Shown piece by piece: positions 18,505-28,513 of a stretch of 64,000 bases of DNA (position 1 is the first letter of the stretch; the number at the start of each line of letters is the position of its first letter). This DNA comes from Pseudomonas hamedanensis (lineage in GTDB: Bacteria; Pseudomonadota; Gammaproteobacteria; Pseudomonadales; Pseudomonadaceae). Location of the stretch: assembly GCF_014268595.2 (NCBI RefSeq), contig NZ_CP077091.1, forward strand, positions 3,870,001 to 3,934,000. Direction: 5' to 3'. The position numbers and the translations under genes were made by a program. A model generated the notes under the pieces. It was not told the origin of the DNA. It did not search any database and was given only the letters and a program-made list of their open reading frames with translations.

Positions 18505-18670
18505 AATTTTTATACACGCTTAGGGTATATGCACCGGACCACCGGACATTCTTTCAATCGTCGCACTTCGCGGCGTTTTTCATGAAATGTGAGGTAGGTA
18601 GCATGGTCCGGAACACAATCACCCCAGTGCAGATCGCCAGGGCATTGCGTGCAGCCAGGGAGCGGCGCTG

Positions 18671-19912
18671 ATGTCCAGTCTGGCCGATGCAAACGTCCAG
18701 TCGGATCTGGACATCGCCCCACTGTTGTTGCCCGCACAAGTCTTGCGCAACGACGCCCAAGCCATCCAGGCCGCCCGGGAGCTGGCGCAGGTCGCCCGCG
18801 TACAGGCGGCCAAACGCGATCGCCAGCGCAAGCTGCCGTGGTCGGAAATCGAACAGTTCACCCGCAGCGGCCTGGGCAGTATTGCCATCCCGCGCGCTTA
18901 CGGCGGCCCGCAGGTTTCGTTCGTGACGCTGGCCGAGGTGTTCGCAATCATTTCCGCCGCCGATCCGGCGCTGGGGCAGATTCCGCAGAACCAGTTCGGC
19001 ATCCTCAATCTGGTGCTCGGCAGCGCCACCGAAGCGCAGAAGAAACAGCTGTTCCAGAGCGTTCTGGAAGGTTGGCGCATCGGTAATGCCGGCCCGGAGC
19101 GCGGCACTAAAAATACCCTGGAACTGAAAGCGCGAATCACCGCCGACGGCGACGATTACCTGATCAACGGCCAGAAGTTCTACTCCACCGGCGCTCTGTT
19201 TGCCCATTGGGTCGCGGTGAAAGCGCTCAACGATGACGGCAAGCAAGTGCTGGCCTTCGTCCGTCGTGGCACACCGGGTTTGCGCATCGTTGACGATTGG
19301 TCGGGCTTCGGCCAGCGCACCACCGCCAGCGGCACGATCTTACTCAACAACGTGCGCGTCGACGCGGCGTTGGTGGTCGACAACTGGAAGATCAACGAAA
19401 GCCCGAACACCCAGGGCGCCGTGTCGCAGTTGATCCAGGCAGCAATCGATGCCGGCATCGCCCGTGGCGCCATCGACGACGCCATCGACTTTGTGAAAAC
19501 CCGCGCGCGGCCCTGGATCGATGCCAAGGTCGAGCGCGCCAGCGATGACCTCTACGTGATCGCCGACATCGGCAAACTGAAAATCGAACTGCACGCCGCC
19601 GAAGCGCTGCTGCGCAAGGCCGGGCAAGTGCTCGATCAGGTGCACGCCGCGCCGCTCACCGCCGAATCCGCCGCACGTGCCTCGATTGCGGTGGCCGAGG
19701 CGAAAGTGCTGACCACCGAAATCTCGCTGCAGGCCAGCGAAAAGCTTTTCGAACTGGCCGGCAGCCGCGCGACTCTCGCCGAATTCAATCTTGACCGCCA
19801 CTGGCGCAACGCCCGCGTGCACACCCTGCACGACCCGGTGCGCTGGAAATACCACGCGGTCGGCGCCTATCGCCTGAACGGCACGTTGCCTGCTCGTCAC
19901 TCCTGGATCTAA
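18671..19912 (+). CDS. SfnB-family sulfur acquisition oxidoreductase (acyl-CoA dehydrogenase fold), copy 1
   Basis: A 413-residue flavoprotein of the acyl-CoA dehydrogenase superfamily in the SfnB/DszC-like branch. Typical segments are IAIPRAYGGPQVSF, DPALGQIPQNQFG, LINGQKFYSTGA, VDDWSGFGQRTTASG and the C-terminal HWRNARVHTLHDPVRWKYH. SfnB-type proteins are induced by sulfur limitation and are linked to use of dimethyl sulfone and related organosulfur compounds, probably as flavin monooxygenases. It begins an operon of two sfnB-like genes, an FMN monooxygenase and metQNI. It shares obvious ancestry with the next gene. Confidence 0.87.
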   Translation: MSSLADANVQSDLDIAPLLLPAQVLRNDAQAIQAARELAQVARVQAAKRDRQRKLPWSEIEQFTRSGLGSIAIPRAYGGPQVSFVTLAEVFAIISAADPALGQIPQNQFGILNLVLGSATEAQKKQLFQSVLEGWRIGNAGPERGTKNTLELKARITADGDDYLINGQKFYSTGALFAHWVAVKALNDDGKQVLAFVRRGTPGLRIVDDWSGFGQRTTASGTILLNNVRVDAALVVDNWKINESPNTQGAVSQLIQAAIDAGIARGAIDDAIDFVKTRARPWIDAKVERASDDLYVIADIGKLKIELHAAEALLRKAGQVLDQVHAAPLTAESAARASIAVAEAKVLTTEISLQASEKLFELAGSRATLAEFNLDRHWRNARVHTLHDPVRWKYHAVGAYRLNGTLPARHSWI

Positions 19913-19935
19913 CGACCAGACATCTGGAGAAGCAC

Positions 19936-21129
19936 ATGACTTTTTCTCACCCCGTCGCAGTCATCACCAGCGATGAGCAGGCGCTGATCGTCGCCAGCGA
20001 CCTGGCCGAAGACTTCAAACGCGACAGTGCCCTGCGCGACCGCGAACGCCGCCTGCCCTTGGCGGAACTCGAAGTATTTTCCCGCTCCGGCCTGTGGGGC
20101 ATCAGCGTGCCGAAGGCATATGGCGGCGCTGGCGTATCCAACGTCACCCTGGCCAGAGTCATCGCGCTGATCGCTCAGGCCGACGGCTCGCTGGGACAGA
20201 TTCCGCAGAACCATTTCTACGCACTCGAAGTGCTGCGCGTGAATGGCAGCGACGAGCAGAAACGGCGGCTATACGCCGAAGTCCTCGCCGGCCAACGCTT
20301 CGGTAATGCGCTGGCGGAACTGGGCACCAAAACCGCCCACGACCGTGTCACCAGCCTCAAGCGTGACGGTGCTGGCTACCGCATCAATGGTCGCAAGTTC
20401 TACGCAACCGGCGCGATCTATGCGCAGCGCATTCCGACGTCCGTGGTCGATGAGCACGGCGTGCAGCAATTGGCTTTCGTCCCGCGCGACAGCAAAGGCC
20501 TGACCGTGATCGATGACTGGAGCGGCTTCGGCCAGCGCACCACCGGCAGCGGTTCGGTGCTGTTCGAGGATGTGTATGTAGCGGCTGACGATGTGCTGCC
20601 GTTCCAGAGCGCTTTCGAACGCCCGACCACCGTCGGTCCGCTCGCGCAGATTCTTCATGCCGCCATCGACACCGGTATTGCCCGCGCTGCTTACGAGGAT
20701 GCGCTGCATTTTGTGCGCAGCAAGACGCGGCCATGGATCGATTCGGGGAACGACAACGCCAGCCAAGATCCGCTGACGCTGAAGAGCTTCGGCCACTTGA
20801 GCATTCGCCTGCACGCCACCGAAGCCCTGCTGGAACGCGCCGGCGAATTTCTCGATGCCGCGCAAGCCGACACCAATGCCGAGACCGTCGCCGCTGCCTC
20901 GATTGCCGTTGCCGAAGCACGGGCGATCAGCACAGAGATTTCTCTCGCCGCCGGCAGCACACTGTTCGAATTGGCTGGCAGCCAGGCCACCCTCAGCGAG
21001 CACGGCCTCGACCGTCACTGGCGCAACGCCCGGGTGCACACCCTGCACGACCCGGTGCGCTGGAAGTATCACGCGGTGGGCAACTACTACCTCAACGATG
21101 AAAAGCCGCCGCTGCGGGGGACAATCTGA
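19936..21129 (+). CDS. sfnB: SfnB-family sulfur acquisition oxidoreductase, copy 2
   Basis: A 397-residue flavoprotein aligned end to end with the gene before it, sharing VIDDWSGFGQRTTGSG and the C-terminal HWRNARVHTLHDPVRWKYH almost exactly but diverged elsewhere. It lacks the ~15 extra N-terminal residues of copy 1. It starts 23 bases after the first copy, and its stop overlaps the start of the monooxygenase gene by one base (TGATG). Tandem divergence suggests different substrates or a heteromeric arrangement. The symbol follows the family name, not tested function. Confidence 0.87.
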   Translation: MTFSHPVAVITSDEQALIVASDLAEDFKRDSALRDRERRLPLAELEVFSRSGLWGISVPKAYGGAGVSNVTLARVIALIAQADGSLGQIPQNHFYALEVLRVNGSDEQKRRLYAEVLAGQRFGNALAELGTKTAHDRVTSLKRDGAGYRINGRKFYATGAIYAQRIPTSVVDEHGVQQLAFVPRDSKGLTVIDDWSGFGQRTTGSGSVLFEDVYVAADDVLPFQSAFERPTTVGPLAQILHAAIDTGIARAAYEDALHFVRSKTRPWIDSGNDNASQDPLTLKSFGHLSIRLHATEALLERAGEFLDAAQADTNAETVAAASIAVAEARAISTEISLAAGSTLFELAGSQATLSEHGLDRHWRNARVHTLHDPVRWKYHAVGNYYLNDEKPPLRGTI

Positions 21130-22487
21130 TGCCCGCTGCGAAAAAGAAGATCCTGCTCAATGCGTTCAACATGAACTGCATCGGTCATATCAACCACGGC
21201 TTGTGGACGCATCCGCGCGATACCTCGACCCGTTACAACACCATTGAATACTGGACCGAACTGGCGCAGTTGCTTGAGCGCGGGCTGTTCGACGGCTTGT
21301 TTATCGCCGACATCGTCGGCGTGTATGACGTCTACCAGAACTCGGTTGACGTGACGCTGAAAGAGTCGATCCAGTTACCGGTCAATGATCCGCTGCTGCT
21401 GGTTTCGGCAATGGCGGCCGTCACCAAAAATCTCGGTTTCGGCCTGACCGCCAACCTCACTTACGAGCCGCCGTATCTGTTCGCCCGACGCCTGTCGACG
21501 CTTGATCATTTGAGCCGTGGACGGGTCGGCTGGAATATCGTCACCGGTTATCTGGACAGCGCCGCCAAAGCCATGGGCTTGCGCGAACAGGTCGAACATG
21601 ACCGCCGCTACGACCAGGCCGACGAGTACCTTGAGGTGCTTTACAAACTTTGGGAAGGCAGCTGGGAAAACGGCGCGGTGCTCAACGACCGCGAGCAGCG
21701 CATCTATGCGCAGCCCGACAAAGTGCACAAGGTCGAGCACACCGGCGAGTTCTATCAGGTCGAGGGTTATCACCTCTGCGAGCCCTCGCCGCAGCGCACA
21801 CCGGTGCTGTTTCAGGCCGGCAGCTCCGATCGCGGTTTGCTCTTCGCCGGGCGTCATGCCGAGTGCGTGTTTATCAGCGGCCAGAACAAGCCATCGACCA
21901 AAGTACAGGTCGACAAGGTCCGCGCAAGCGCCGTCGAAGCCGGGCGCAACCCCGAAGACGTCAAGGTGTTCATGGGCCTCAACGTGATCGTCGGCGCCAC
22001 CGAAGAAGCGGCGTGGGCCAAGCACGCCGAGTACCTGAGCTACGCCAGTGCCGAGGCAGGCGTGGCGCATTTTTCCGCATCGACCGGCATCGACTTTTCC
22101 CAATACCAGATCGACGAACCGATCCAGTACGTGAAGAGCAACGCCATTCAATCGGCGACGAAAAACCTGCAGAACAACGACTGGACCCGACGCAAGTTGC
22201 TCGACCAGCACGCGCTCGGTGGTCGCTACATCACCGTGGTCGGCTCGCCCGGGCAAGTCGCCGATGAGCTGGAAGCGTGGATCGCCGAAACCGGTCTCGA
22301 CGGCTTCAACCTGACCCGCATTGTGACCCCGGAGAGCTACGTCGACTTTATCGAGCTGGTGATTCCGGAGCTGCAGCGGCGCGGGTCGTACAAGACCGCG
22401 TATGACAGTGGCACCTTGCGCGAGAAGTTGTTTCACGCGGGGGCGCAGTTACCTGAGCAACACACCGGATCTTCGTACAGACATTAA
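21129..22487 (+). CDS. FMN-dependent monooxygenase (NtaA/DmoA/DszA-type)
   Basis: A 452-residue luciferase-like flavoprotein. Signature segments are LLNAFNMNCIGHINHGLW at the N-terminus, STLDHLSRGRVGWNIVTGYLDSAA, and PVLFQAGSSDRGLLFAGRHAE. It is translationally coupled to the sfnB gene upstream. The family includes dimethyl sulfide monooxygenase and dibenzothiophene sulfone monooxygenase, which need FMNH2 from a separate reductase; none is encoded next to it. In this operon an organosulfur substrate is likely. It is distinct from the monooxygenase at 4961-6280, so the window holds two systems. Confidence 0.87.
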   Translation: MPAAKKKILLNAFNMNCIGHINHGLWTHPRDTSTRYNTIEYWTELAQLLERGLFDGLFIADIVGVYDVYQNSVDVTLKESIQLPVNDPLLLVSAMAAVTKNLGFGLTANLTYEPPYLFARRLSTLDHLSRGRVGWNIVTGYLDSAAKAMGLREQVEHDRRYDQADEYLEVLYKLWEGSWENGAVLNDREQRIYAQPDKVHKVEHTGEFYQVEGYHLCEPSPQRTPVLFQAGSSDRGLLFAGRHAECVFISGQNKPSTKVQVDKVRASAVEAGRNPEDVKVFMGLNVIVGATEEAAWAKHAEYLSYASAEAGVAHFSASTGIDFSQYQIDEPIQYVKSNAIQSATKNLQNNDWTRRKLLDQHALGGRYITVVGSPGQVADELEAWIAETGLDGFNLTRIVTPESYVDFIELVIPELQRRGSYKTAYDSGTLREKLFHAGAQLPEQHTGSSYRH

Positions 22488-22490
22488 AAG

Positions 22491-22560
22491 CTTCGCGAGC
22501 AGGCTCACTCCTACAAGGGGAACGCATTCCAAATGTAGGAGCGAGCCTGCTCGCGAAGAG
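22491..22560. repeat. REP-like inverted pair inside the operon
   Basis: Arms CTTCGCGAGCAGGCTCACTC and its near complement, between the monooxygenase and metQ genes. It may attenuate transcription or protect the upstream message. Confidence 0.78.
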
Positions 22561-22606
22561 GCCCGCCCAGACACCACAAATTCATGCACTGACTGGAAAA
22601 ACCATC

Positions 22607-23416
22607 ATGACCCAGAAACTCCTGTCCCACCCAGTCAAAGCACTGGCCCTGGCCTTCGGCCTGTTCAGTTCGGCGGTATTCGCCGCCGATGCACCGCTGA
22701 AAATCGGCACCACCGCCGCGTTTGCCATCCCTCTGGAAGCCGCCGTCGAGGAGGCCTCCAAACAAGGTCTGAAAGTCGAACTGGTGGAATTCACCGACTG
22801 GATCGCGCCCAACGTCAGCCTCGCCGCCGGCGACATCGACGTGAATTATTTCCAGCACATCCCGTTTCTGGAAAACGCCAAAGCCGCGTCAGGTTTTGAC
22901 CTGGTGCCGTTCGCACCGGGAATCATCAACAACGTCGGCCTGTACTCAAAGAAATACAAAAGCTTCGATGAACTGCCCGAAGGCGCCAGCGTCGCCATCG
23001 CCAACGACCCGATCAACAGCGGTCGCGGCCTGCAACTGCTGGCCAAGGCCGGGTTGATCACGCTGAAACCGGGGGTGGGCTACAAAGCCACCGAGGATGA
23101 CATCGTCGCCAACCCGAAAAAGATCAAGATTCTGCAAGTCGAAGCCGTGCAACTGGTGCGCGCCTATGACGATGCCGATCTGGTCCAGGGTTATCCGGCC
23201 TACATTCGTTTGGCGAAGACCTTCGATGCTGGCTCGGCACTGCTGTTCGACGGTCTCGACCACAAGGAATACGTGATTCAGTTCGTCATCCAGCCGAAAA
23301 GCAAAACCGACCCGCGCCTGATCAAGTTCGTCGACATCTACCAGCATTCACCGGTGGTGCGCGCGGCGCTGGATAAGGCCCACGGCAAGCTGTATCAAGC
23401 CGGCTGGGAAAGCTGA
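22607..23416 (+). CDS. metQ: Methionine ABC transporter, substrate-binding protein MetQ
   Basis: A 269-residue NlpA/MetQ-family binding protein. A signal peptide ends near SSAVFAAD and there is no lipobox cysteine, so it is probably soluble in the periplasm. Family segments include [32 protein letters not shown] and [17 protein letters not shown]. It is followed 2 bases later by metN. The substrate is methionine or, given the operon, another small sulfur compound. Confidence 0.88.
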   Translation: MTQKLLSHPVKALALAFGLFSSAVFAADAPLKIGTTAAFAIPLEAAVEEASKQGLKVELVEFTDWIAPNVSLAAGDIDVNYFQHIPFLENAKAASGFDLVPFAPGIINNVGLYSKKYKSFDELPEGASVAIANDPINSGRGLQLLAKAGLITLKPGVGYKATEDDIVANPKKIKILQVEAVQLVRAYDDADLVQGYPAYIRLAKTFDAGSALLFDGLDHKEYVIQFVIQPKSKTDPRLIKFVDIYQHSPVVRAALDKAHGKLYQAGWES

Positions 23417-23418
23417 GC

Positions 23419-24540
23419 ATGACGGCCGCGATCCAACGGCGACTGGCCATTCCAGAGCCACACAACGCTGAAAAGACCGAGCTTCATCCTGAACTCAATC
23501 GCGCCCATGTGCGCTTCATCGGCCTGGGCAAAACCTATAACGGTGGGCAAGGCCCGGTCGCGGCATTGCAGGGCATCGATCTGGCGATTCAGCGCGGTGA
23601 GGTGTTCGGCATCATCGGCCGCAGCGGCGCTGGCAAATCGTCGCTGATCCGCACGATCAATCGTCTCGAACAACCGACCTCGGGCCGGGTGTTGATCGAT
23701 CAGGTGGACATCGGCAAATTCGATGAAGACCGACTCGTCGCATTGCGCCGGCGTATCGGGATGATCTTCCAGCATTTCAATCTGATGTCGGCCAAGACCG
23801 TTTGGCAAAACGTCGAATTGCCGCTGAAAGTGGCGGGGGTGCCGAAAGAGCAACGCGAGAAAAAGGTCCGCGAATTGCTCGAGCTGGTTGGCCTGCAAAG
23901 CAAGCACAAGGCCTATCCGGCGCAACTGTCGGGCGGGCAGAAGCAGCGGGTCGGCATCGCCCGCGCGCTGGTGCATGACCCGGACATTTTGCTGTGCGAC
24001 GAAGCCACTTCAGCGCTGGATCCGGAAACCACGCAATCGATCCTCGGCCTGCTGCGCGAGATCAACAAACGCCTGGGTCTGACCATCGTCTTGATCACCC
24101 ATGAAATGGCGGTGATCCGTGAAATCTGCGACCGCGTGGTCGTGCTTGAGCACGGCCGTATCGTCGAGCAAGGCCCGGTCTGGGAAGTGTTTGGCAATCC
24201 GCAGCACGAGGTCAGCCAGACCTTGCTCGCACCGCTGCAACACGCGTTGCCGGAGGAGTTGCAGAGCCGTTTGCTGACGCAGCCAACCTCTTGCGAAGCG
24301 GCTGTGGTGTTGCGCTTGCAGTTCACTGGCAGTGCCGCTGATGAACCGGATCTGGCCGCATTATTTGCGGCGCTCGGTGGCCGGGTGAAGTTGCTTCAGG
24401 GCGGCGTTGAACGAATTCAGGGCCATGCGCTCGGGCAACTGTTGTTGGCCGTCAGCGGCTCATCGCTCGACGCCGGACAATTACGTGAAAGCGCCGGGCA
24501 GTGGGCGCAACGGGTGGAGGTACTGGGCTATGTGGTTTGA
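23419..24540 (+). CDS. metN: Methionine ABC transporter, ATP-binding protein MetN
   Basis: A 373-residue ABC ATPase with a ~35-residue N-terminal extension. Walker A is GRSGAGKS, the signature is [15 protein letters not shown] and Walker B is [12 protein letters not shown]. Residues from about 290 form a NIL-type regulatory domain, known to bind methionine and cause trans-inhibition in MetN proteins. The 3' end overlaps metI by 11 bases. Confidence 0.88.
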   Translation: MTAAIQRRLAIPEPHNAEKTELHPELNRAHVRFIGLGKTYNGGQGPVAALQGIDLAIQRGEVFGIIGRSGAGKSSLIRTINRLEQPTSGRVLIDQVDIGKFDEDRLVALRRRIGMIFQHFNLMSAKTVWQNVELPLKVAGVPKEQREKKVRELLELVGLQSKHKAYPAQLSGGQKQRVGIARALVHDPDILLCDEATSALDPETTQSILGLLREINKRLGLTIVLITHEMAVIREICDRVVVLEHGRIVEQGPVWEVFGNPQHEVSQTLLAPLQHALPEELQSRLLTQPTSCEAAVVLRLQFTGSAADEPDLAALFAALGGRVKLLQGGVERIQGHALGQLLLAVSGSSLDAGQLRESAGQWAQRVEVLGYVV

Positions 24541-25174
24541 TCGCTTGCTGCAGGGCTTTATCGATACGTTTTTGATGGTCGGCGTGTCTTCACTGATCGC
24601 GCTGCTGGTGGGGATTCCCATGGCAGTGATTCTGGTCACCAGCGACAAGGGCGGCATCTACGAGGCGCCGCTGTTGAACCGTGCGCTGGGCGCCTTCGTC
24701 AATCTGTTCCGCTCAATCCCGTTCCTGATTCTGATGGTTGCGCTGATTCCGTTCACCCGGTTGATCGTCGGCACCACTTACGGTGTGTGGGCGGCGGTGG
24801 TGCCGCTGACCATTGCCGCGACGCCATTTTTTGCACGGATTGCCGAAGTCAGTCTGCGCGAGGTAGACCATGGTCTGATCGAGGCCGCGCAAGCGATGGG
24901 CTGCCGGCGCTGGCACATCGTCTGGCATGTGTTGCTGCCTGAGGCGTTGCCGGGGATTGTCGGTGGTTTCACCATCACCCTGGTGACGATGATCAACTCC
25001 TCGGCCATGGCCGGTGCGATTGGTGCGGGCGGTTTGGGTGATATCGCTTATCGCTACGGCTATCAACGTTTTGACAGCCAGATCATGTTGACGGTGATCG
25101 TGTTGCTGGTGGCGTTAGTGGCGGTGATCCAGTTGGGTGGGGATCGGTTGGCGCGGGGGTTGAACAAGCGTTGA
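24530..25174 (+). CDS. metI: Methionine ABC transporter, permease MetI
   Basis: A 214-residue inner-membrane permease with five or six membrane segments. It starts [18 protein letters not shown], typical of MetI, and has an EAA loop at [21 protein letters not shown]. The true ATG at 24530 lies within the end of metN; the same frame is open further upstream but that is metN out of frame. It is the last gene of the sulfur operon, and a hairpin follows at 25186. Confidence 0.88.
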   Translation: MWFDRLLQGFIDTFLMVGVSSLIALLVGIPMAVILVTSDKGGIYEAPLLNRALGAFVNLFRSIPFLILMVALIPFTRLIVGTTYGVWAAVVPLTIAATPFFARIAEVSLREVDHGLIEAAQAMGCRRWHIVWHVLLPEALPGIVGGFTITLVTMINSSAMAGAIGAGGLGDIAYRYGYQRFDSQIMLTVIVLLVALVAVIQLGGDRLARGLNKR

Positions 25175-25185
25175 GTCCATACTTA

Positions 25186-25220
25186 ATCAGCGCAAGGGAA
25201 TGCTGCCCTCTTGCGCTGAT
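25186..25220. terminator. Hairpin between convergent metI and rhs genes
   Basis: An 11-bp perfect outer stem (ATCAGCGCAAG / CTTGCGCTGAT) extended by GG/CC. The T-tract is poor in both directions, but its position between convergent stops suits termination. Confidence 0.55.
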
Positions 25221-25240
25221 AGCATTCACCGCAGCAAAGG

Positions 25241-28006
25241 TTAGCGAGAAAACAAACGCTGGAAAAAGGAGGATTTGCTGGTTTTGGGTTGGGTGGATGG
25301 CTCTGGATTGCTTACGGTCAGTGAGGACGACATGGGCGCCGATACAGGTTCGGTCGCCAGCACGGAACGTTTCATATAGATTTCCTGAGCGCTCAGCCCT
25401 GTCGCGTCCATCTCGAAGATGAGGCCAAGCGCTTTACTGTTTTCCCAAAGCGCCTTGGCAGCCTCCCATACACCATGCTCCTTCAAGTATCCGATAAGGC
25501 CTCGATAATCGTGTTTGAATCGATTGACAAGAATTGAATACTGCTCGGGGGAATCAATCGAATCCATTCGCAGTGCCGAACCAAAACCCAGGCTTTCAGG
25601 AATCGTGGCAAATCTGACCGACTGGGCCGGTGCGATTTCACCAACCAGCGCTTCATGGCCAACAGAAGGTTCCGGCTTGTAATGGCCAGAACTATTGTCG
25701 ATGGAAAATCCTGCGGGGTTCAGCGGATCGATTTTCAATATGCCCGCAAACTCTGGCAACCCCATACCCGGCTGTATGCCCATATGTTGTTGATACATAT
25801 TGGCAAAGAGACGAAGCCTCCCGGTTTGATCGCGGAACAGGGCTACTGCATCACCGAATGCAGTCGGTCTCCAGACTGAGGACTCTCCCTCGTAAACTTG
25901 CATACCCCGCCCATAAACCACGCCGGTGCTCGCGAACGATTGTGCTTCGTCGTTCCAGATTAGTTCTTCAAACCATCCCGTCCCAATGCTCTTGGCCATA
26001 GGGTTGACGATATCGCCGATGAAAATATCTGCCGGAATTTTTACCGTGCCTTGCCAGTCGTAAAAGCCGACAGGGTTATTTCCCACCATCGTATAGCGAT
26101 TCAGCCCATCAGCCTTTCCTGCCGGGTCGGGACATATCCAGCGCTGCAGCCATGGCGCGTAGTATCGATATCCATAGTAATAAAGTCCGGTAGCGTCGAA
26201 TTCCCGGCCCGAATAACGGGTTGTCTTGTGCTTTACCGTCAGTGCATCTCTGCCTGCCCAGCACGCCGTACCGCCATACGGGTAAAAGTGCTCCTGACTG
26301 AGAAGCCCGGCAGACTCATCCAATTCCAAAGTGCTGGAGCCGAGATGATCGCCAAGGCTATAACGCTGCTGATCAATTTCATCGCCATCAGGCCAATAGT
26401 GCAGGCGCACCTGATTAAGCCCTGTCTCGACACTGATCACATGCCATTCTCGACCATCCGCCCCGCGGTGGACCTCAAGGTTCGGGAGATAGCGCACTTC
26501 CGCTCGACGCATCTTCCCGGATGCTTGAATGACATGGGTCTTGCGCAGCCGATGACCCGGTTCACTGCAGCGATAACATTCGTAGTCATCGGTCTTATTC
26601 CCGCGGTTGACCAGCGCAACCCGAGTTAGCTCATTACGGACATTCCACGTCATGGCCTGACCACGTTGCAACTCCAACTGACTACCCGCCGCATCAAACC
26701 CCAGCGCTATCTCCGCTTCCCCGGGCAAAGAACCATCGTCGCGCTGCGCCAGGCTCCGATTGCTGTGATGGGAGGTGTACATCGAAAACCCCGTCGCACC
26801 GCTGTGGTGGCGGGTGATCAGATTACCCGCTGCGTCGTAATCGAATTTCTGCGTGTAGTTGCGCCGTTGATTGGGGTCCAGCGGCGTTGGCAGCAGATCC
26901 GGCAATGCCGGGCCATGGCTCGGCTTGCTGACCTCCCAGCCGCTGGCCTCGACCAGCTGATAAAGGCTGTCGTAGCGATACCGACTGACCGGAGCGATTC
27001 GCTGATTGTTGAACCAGGACACGACTTGAGTCTTGTCTTCCAGGCTGATGATGTTGCCAACCGGATCGTAGACATAATTCAGATCCTGCAACGCAGGTCG
27101 CGCGCCGATACTGGCGAGCAGTCTGAGCAACCGGCCGTCATCGCGGCTGTATTCGGCACGGGCGATGACGCCGTTGCCGGCCGTCTCACTTTCGATCTGA
27201 CCCTGCGCGTTGTAGCGAATGGCACTGACCAGACACGTCGGCTGCCTGCCGTCGCCGGCCTGCAACAGCCAGGTTGCGCAAGATTGCCCGGCCACGTTGT
27301 AGTGCTGCGTGCTGATGTTGCCCATCGCGTCGGTGTGATGCTGCAAGTCGCCTGTCGGATTGAAAGTCTGCCGGGTGACGTAGGTTGTTTTCTCGAGGTA
27401 GTCATCCCGCCGATCGGGTTCGATTGGCCAGTCAGGCGTCTCCAGCTCAATCAAAAAACGTCGCGACTCCACCAGCACTGCGCCGCCGAGGCCGTAGTCA
27501 TTGAAATGCCGATTGCCGGCAGGGTCATCGTGGCGGATCGGACGGCCGCATTGATTGTGCTGGGCGCAATCATCCGTGGCGCTGCCATAAGTCCAGCGCT
27601 CGACCACGCAGGACTGCCCCTCATGCGCTTGCTCAGTCAGCGCCAGCGGACGCTGCAGATCATCGTATTGGCGAAGACTCTGGCTGCCGCGCGCATCCCA
27701 GCCAGAACACATCGAACCCGCTTCATTCAACAGCCGCACCTGCCAGCCAGCGTCAACGCTGTCTGTGAACAATGCCTGGCCACTCAATGCGTAGCTTGTG
27801 GTCAGATTCGGCTTCGGCGCAACGCCCCACAACCGCGGATCCCACGACGCCACCTGACGCCCCGCGTTATCAAACACCTGGCGGGTGATGCGCGCGTCGA
27901 TGTCGGGTTTGTCCGGATGCCGACAATAGGCAACGCTACGAATTGCCAATGCGCGCGGGTCAATGACCGACAAGGTCGGCGTGGTGGTGTCGCGGCGAGT
28001 GTTCAC
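25241..28006 (-). CDS. Orphan TccC/Rhs-type toxin protein with variable C-terminus
   Basis: A 921-residue protein. The N-terminus (PTLSVIDPRALAIRSVAYCR, DARITRQVFDNAGRQVASWDPRLWG) matches the C component of insecticidal Tc complexes. YD/RHS repeats fill residues ~150-600, and the RHS core motif runs through RYSGREFDATGLYYYGYRYY to NRYTMVGNNPVGFYDWQG near residues 630-690. In TcC proteins an aspartyl self-cleavage at this core releases the C-terminal toxin into the RHS cocoon. The remaining ~230 residues form the variable effector, visibly AT-richer, with IDNSSGHYKPEP as its clearest motif; I do not recognise its activity. No TcA or TcB genes are nearby, and no obvious immunity gene, as expected for a Tc toxin aimed at other cells. 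Confidence 0.82.
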   Translation of the reverse strand: MNTRRDTTTPTLSVIDPRALAIRSVAYCRHPDKPDIDARITRQVFDNAGRQVASWDPRLWGVAPKPNLTTSYALSGQALFTDSVDAGWQVRLLNEAGSMCSGWDARGSQSLRQYDDLQRPLALTEQAHEGQSCVVERWTYGSATDDCAQHNQCGRPIRHDDPAGNRHFNDYGLGGAVLVESRRFLIELETPDWPIEPDRRDDYLEKTTYVTRQTFNPTGDLQHHTDAMGNISTQHYNVAGQSCATWLLQAGDGRQPTCLVSAIRYNAQGQIESETAGNGVIARAEYSRDDGRLLRLLASIGARPALQDLNYVYDPVGNIISLEDKTQVVSWFNNQRIAPVSRYRYDSLYQLVEASGWEVSKPSHGPALPDLLPTPLDPNQRRNYTQKFDYDAAGNLITRHHSGATGFSMYTSHHSNRSLAQRDDGSLPGEAEIALGFDAAGSQLELQRGQAMTWNVRNELTRVALVNRGNKTDDYECYRCSEPGHRLRKTHVIQASGKMRRAEVRYLPNLEVHRGADGREWHVISVETGLNQVRLHYWPDGDEIDQQRYSLGDHLGSSTLELDESAGLLSQEHFYPYGGTACWAGRDALTVKHKTTRYSGREFDATGLYYYGYRYYAPWLQRWICPDPAGKADGLNRYTMVGNNPVGFYDWQGTVKIPADIFIGDIVNPMAKSIGTGWFEELIWNDEAQSFASTGVVYGRGMQVYEGESSVWRPTAFGDAVALFRDQTGRLRLFANMYQQHMGIQPGMGLPEFAGILKIDPLNPAGFSIDNSSGHYKPEPSVGHEALVGEIAPAQSVRFATIPESLGFGSALRMDSIDSPEQYSILVNRFKHDYRGLIGYLKEHGVWEAAKALWENSKALGLIFEMDATGLSAQEIYMKRSVLATEPVSAPMSSSLTVSNPEPSTQPKTSKSSFFQRLFSR

Positions 28007-28513
28007 GGCTACGCGAGTCCTCGGGTCAGTGTCCCCATACTGAGCCGGTTTTCCTTGGTTCGATACTGTAAGAACTAACAGGTGCTAAGCTGCGTGCACC
28101 GCGATGGCTCATGGCCACTGAACTCGTCTGATGACGTCGCTGTTACGAATAAAAGGCAAGATCCTTGGTGAAAACCAGAGATTTCCCACAGGTAATTTTC
28201 CGTTTCACCGGGCATGACCACCGCCCTTTGCAGGACGATTCCTAGATTATTTTCGACGCTTGTACCCGAAATATCCCGTAGCTAATCTCCGACCGTCACT
28301 GCTCGGCAGTGACCGGGTGTAGTCGCTCGGATTCGCTGGGCGTGCAGTCAGACCTGACATCAGCAGAGAGTTTTCATCTGATGGATGGCAGCTGTGCGCG
28401 GGGCACTTTCAAGTGCGCCGGTGCTTGTGATCAGCGACTGACCCGCGTGCAGCCGCCGCCTGCTCGTTTAGTCGCGAAATGGTTGGCTCCCACTTGAAGT
28501 CAGGAGTTTACCT
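28007..28513. other. Intergenic region between divergent rhs and DUF6124-like genes
   Basis: A 507-base gap holding the divergent promoters. The only clear structure is a perfect 8-bp hairpin at 28295-28313 (GTCACTGC TCG GCAGTGAC). Base composition is lower in GC than in the surrounding genes. No convincing reading frame is present. Confidence 0.5.

Noticed and set aside
26666..28078. A 470-codon open frame opposite the rhs gene
   Set aside because: No recognisable domain or ribosome site; the RHS repeats on the minus strand account for the region.
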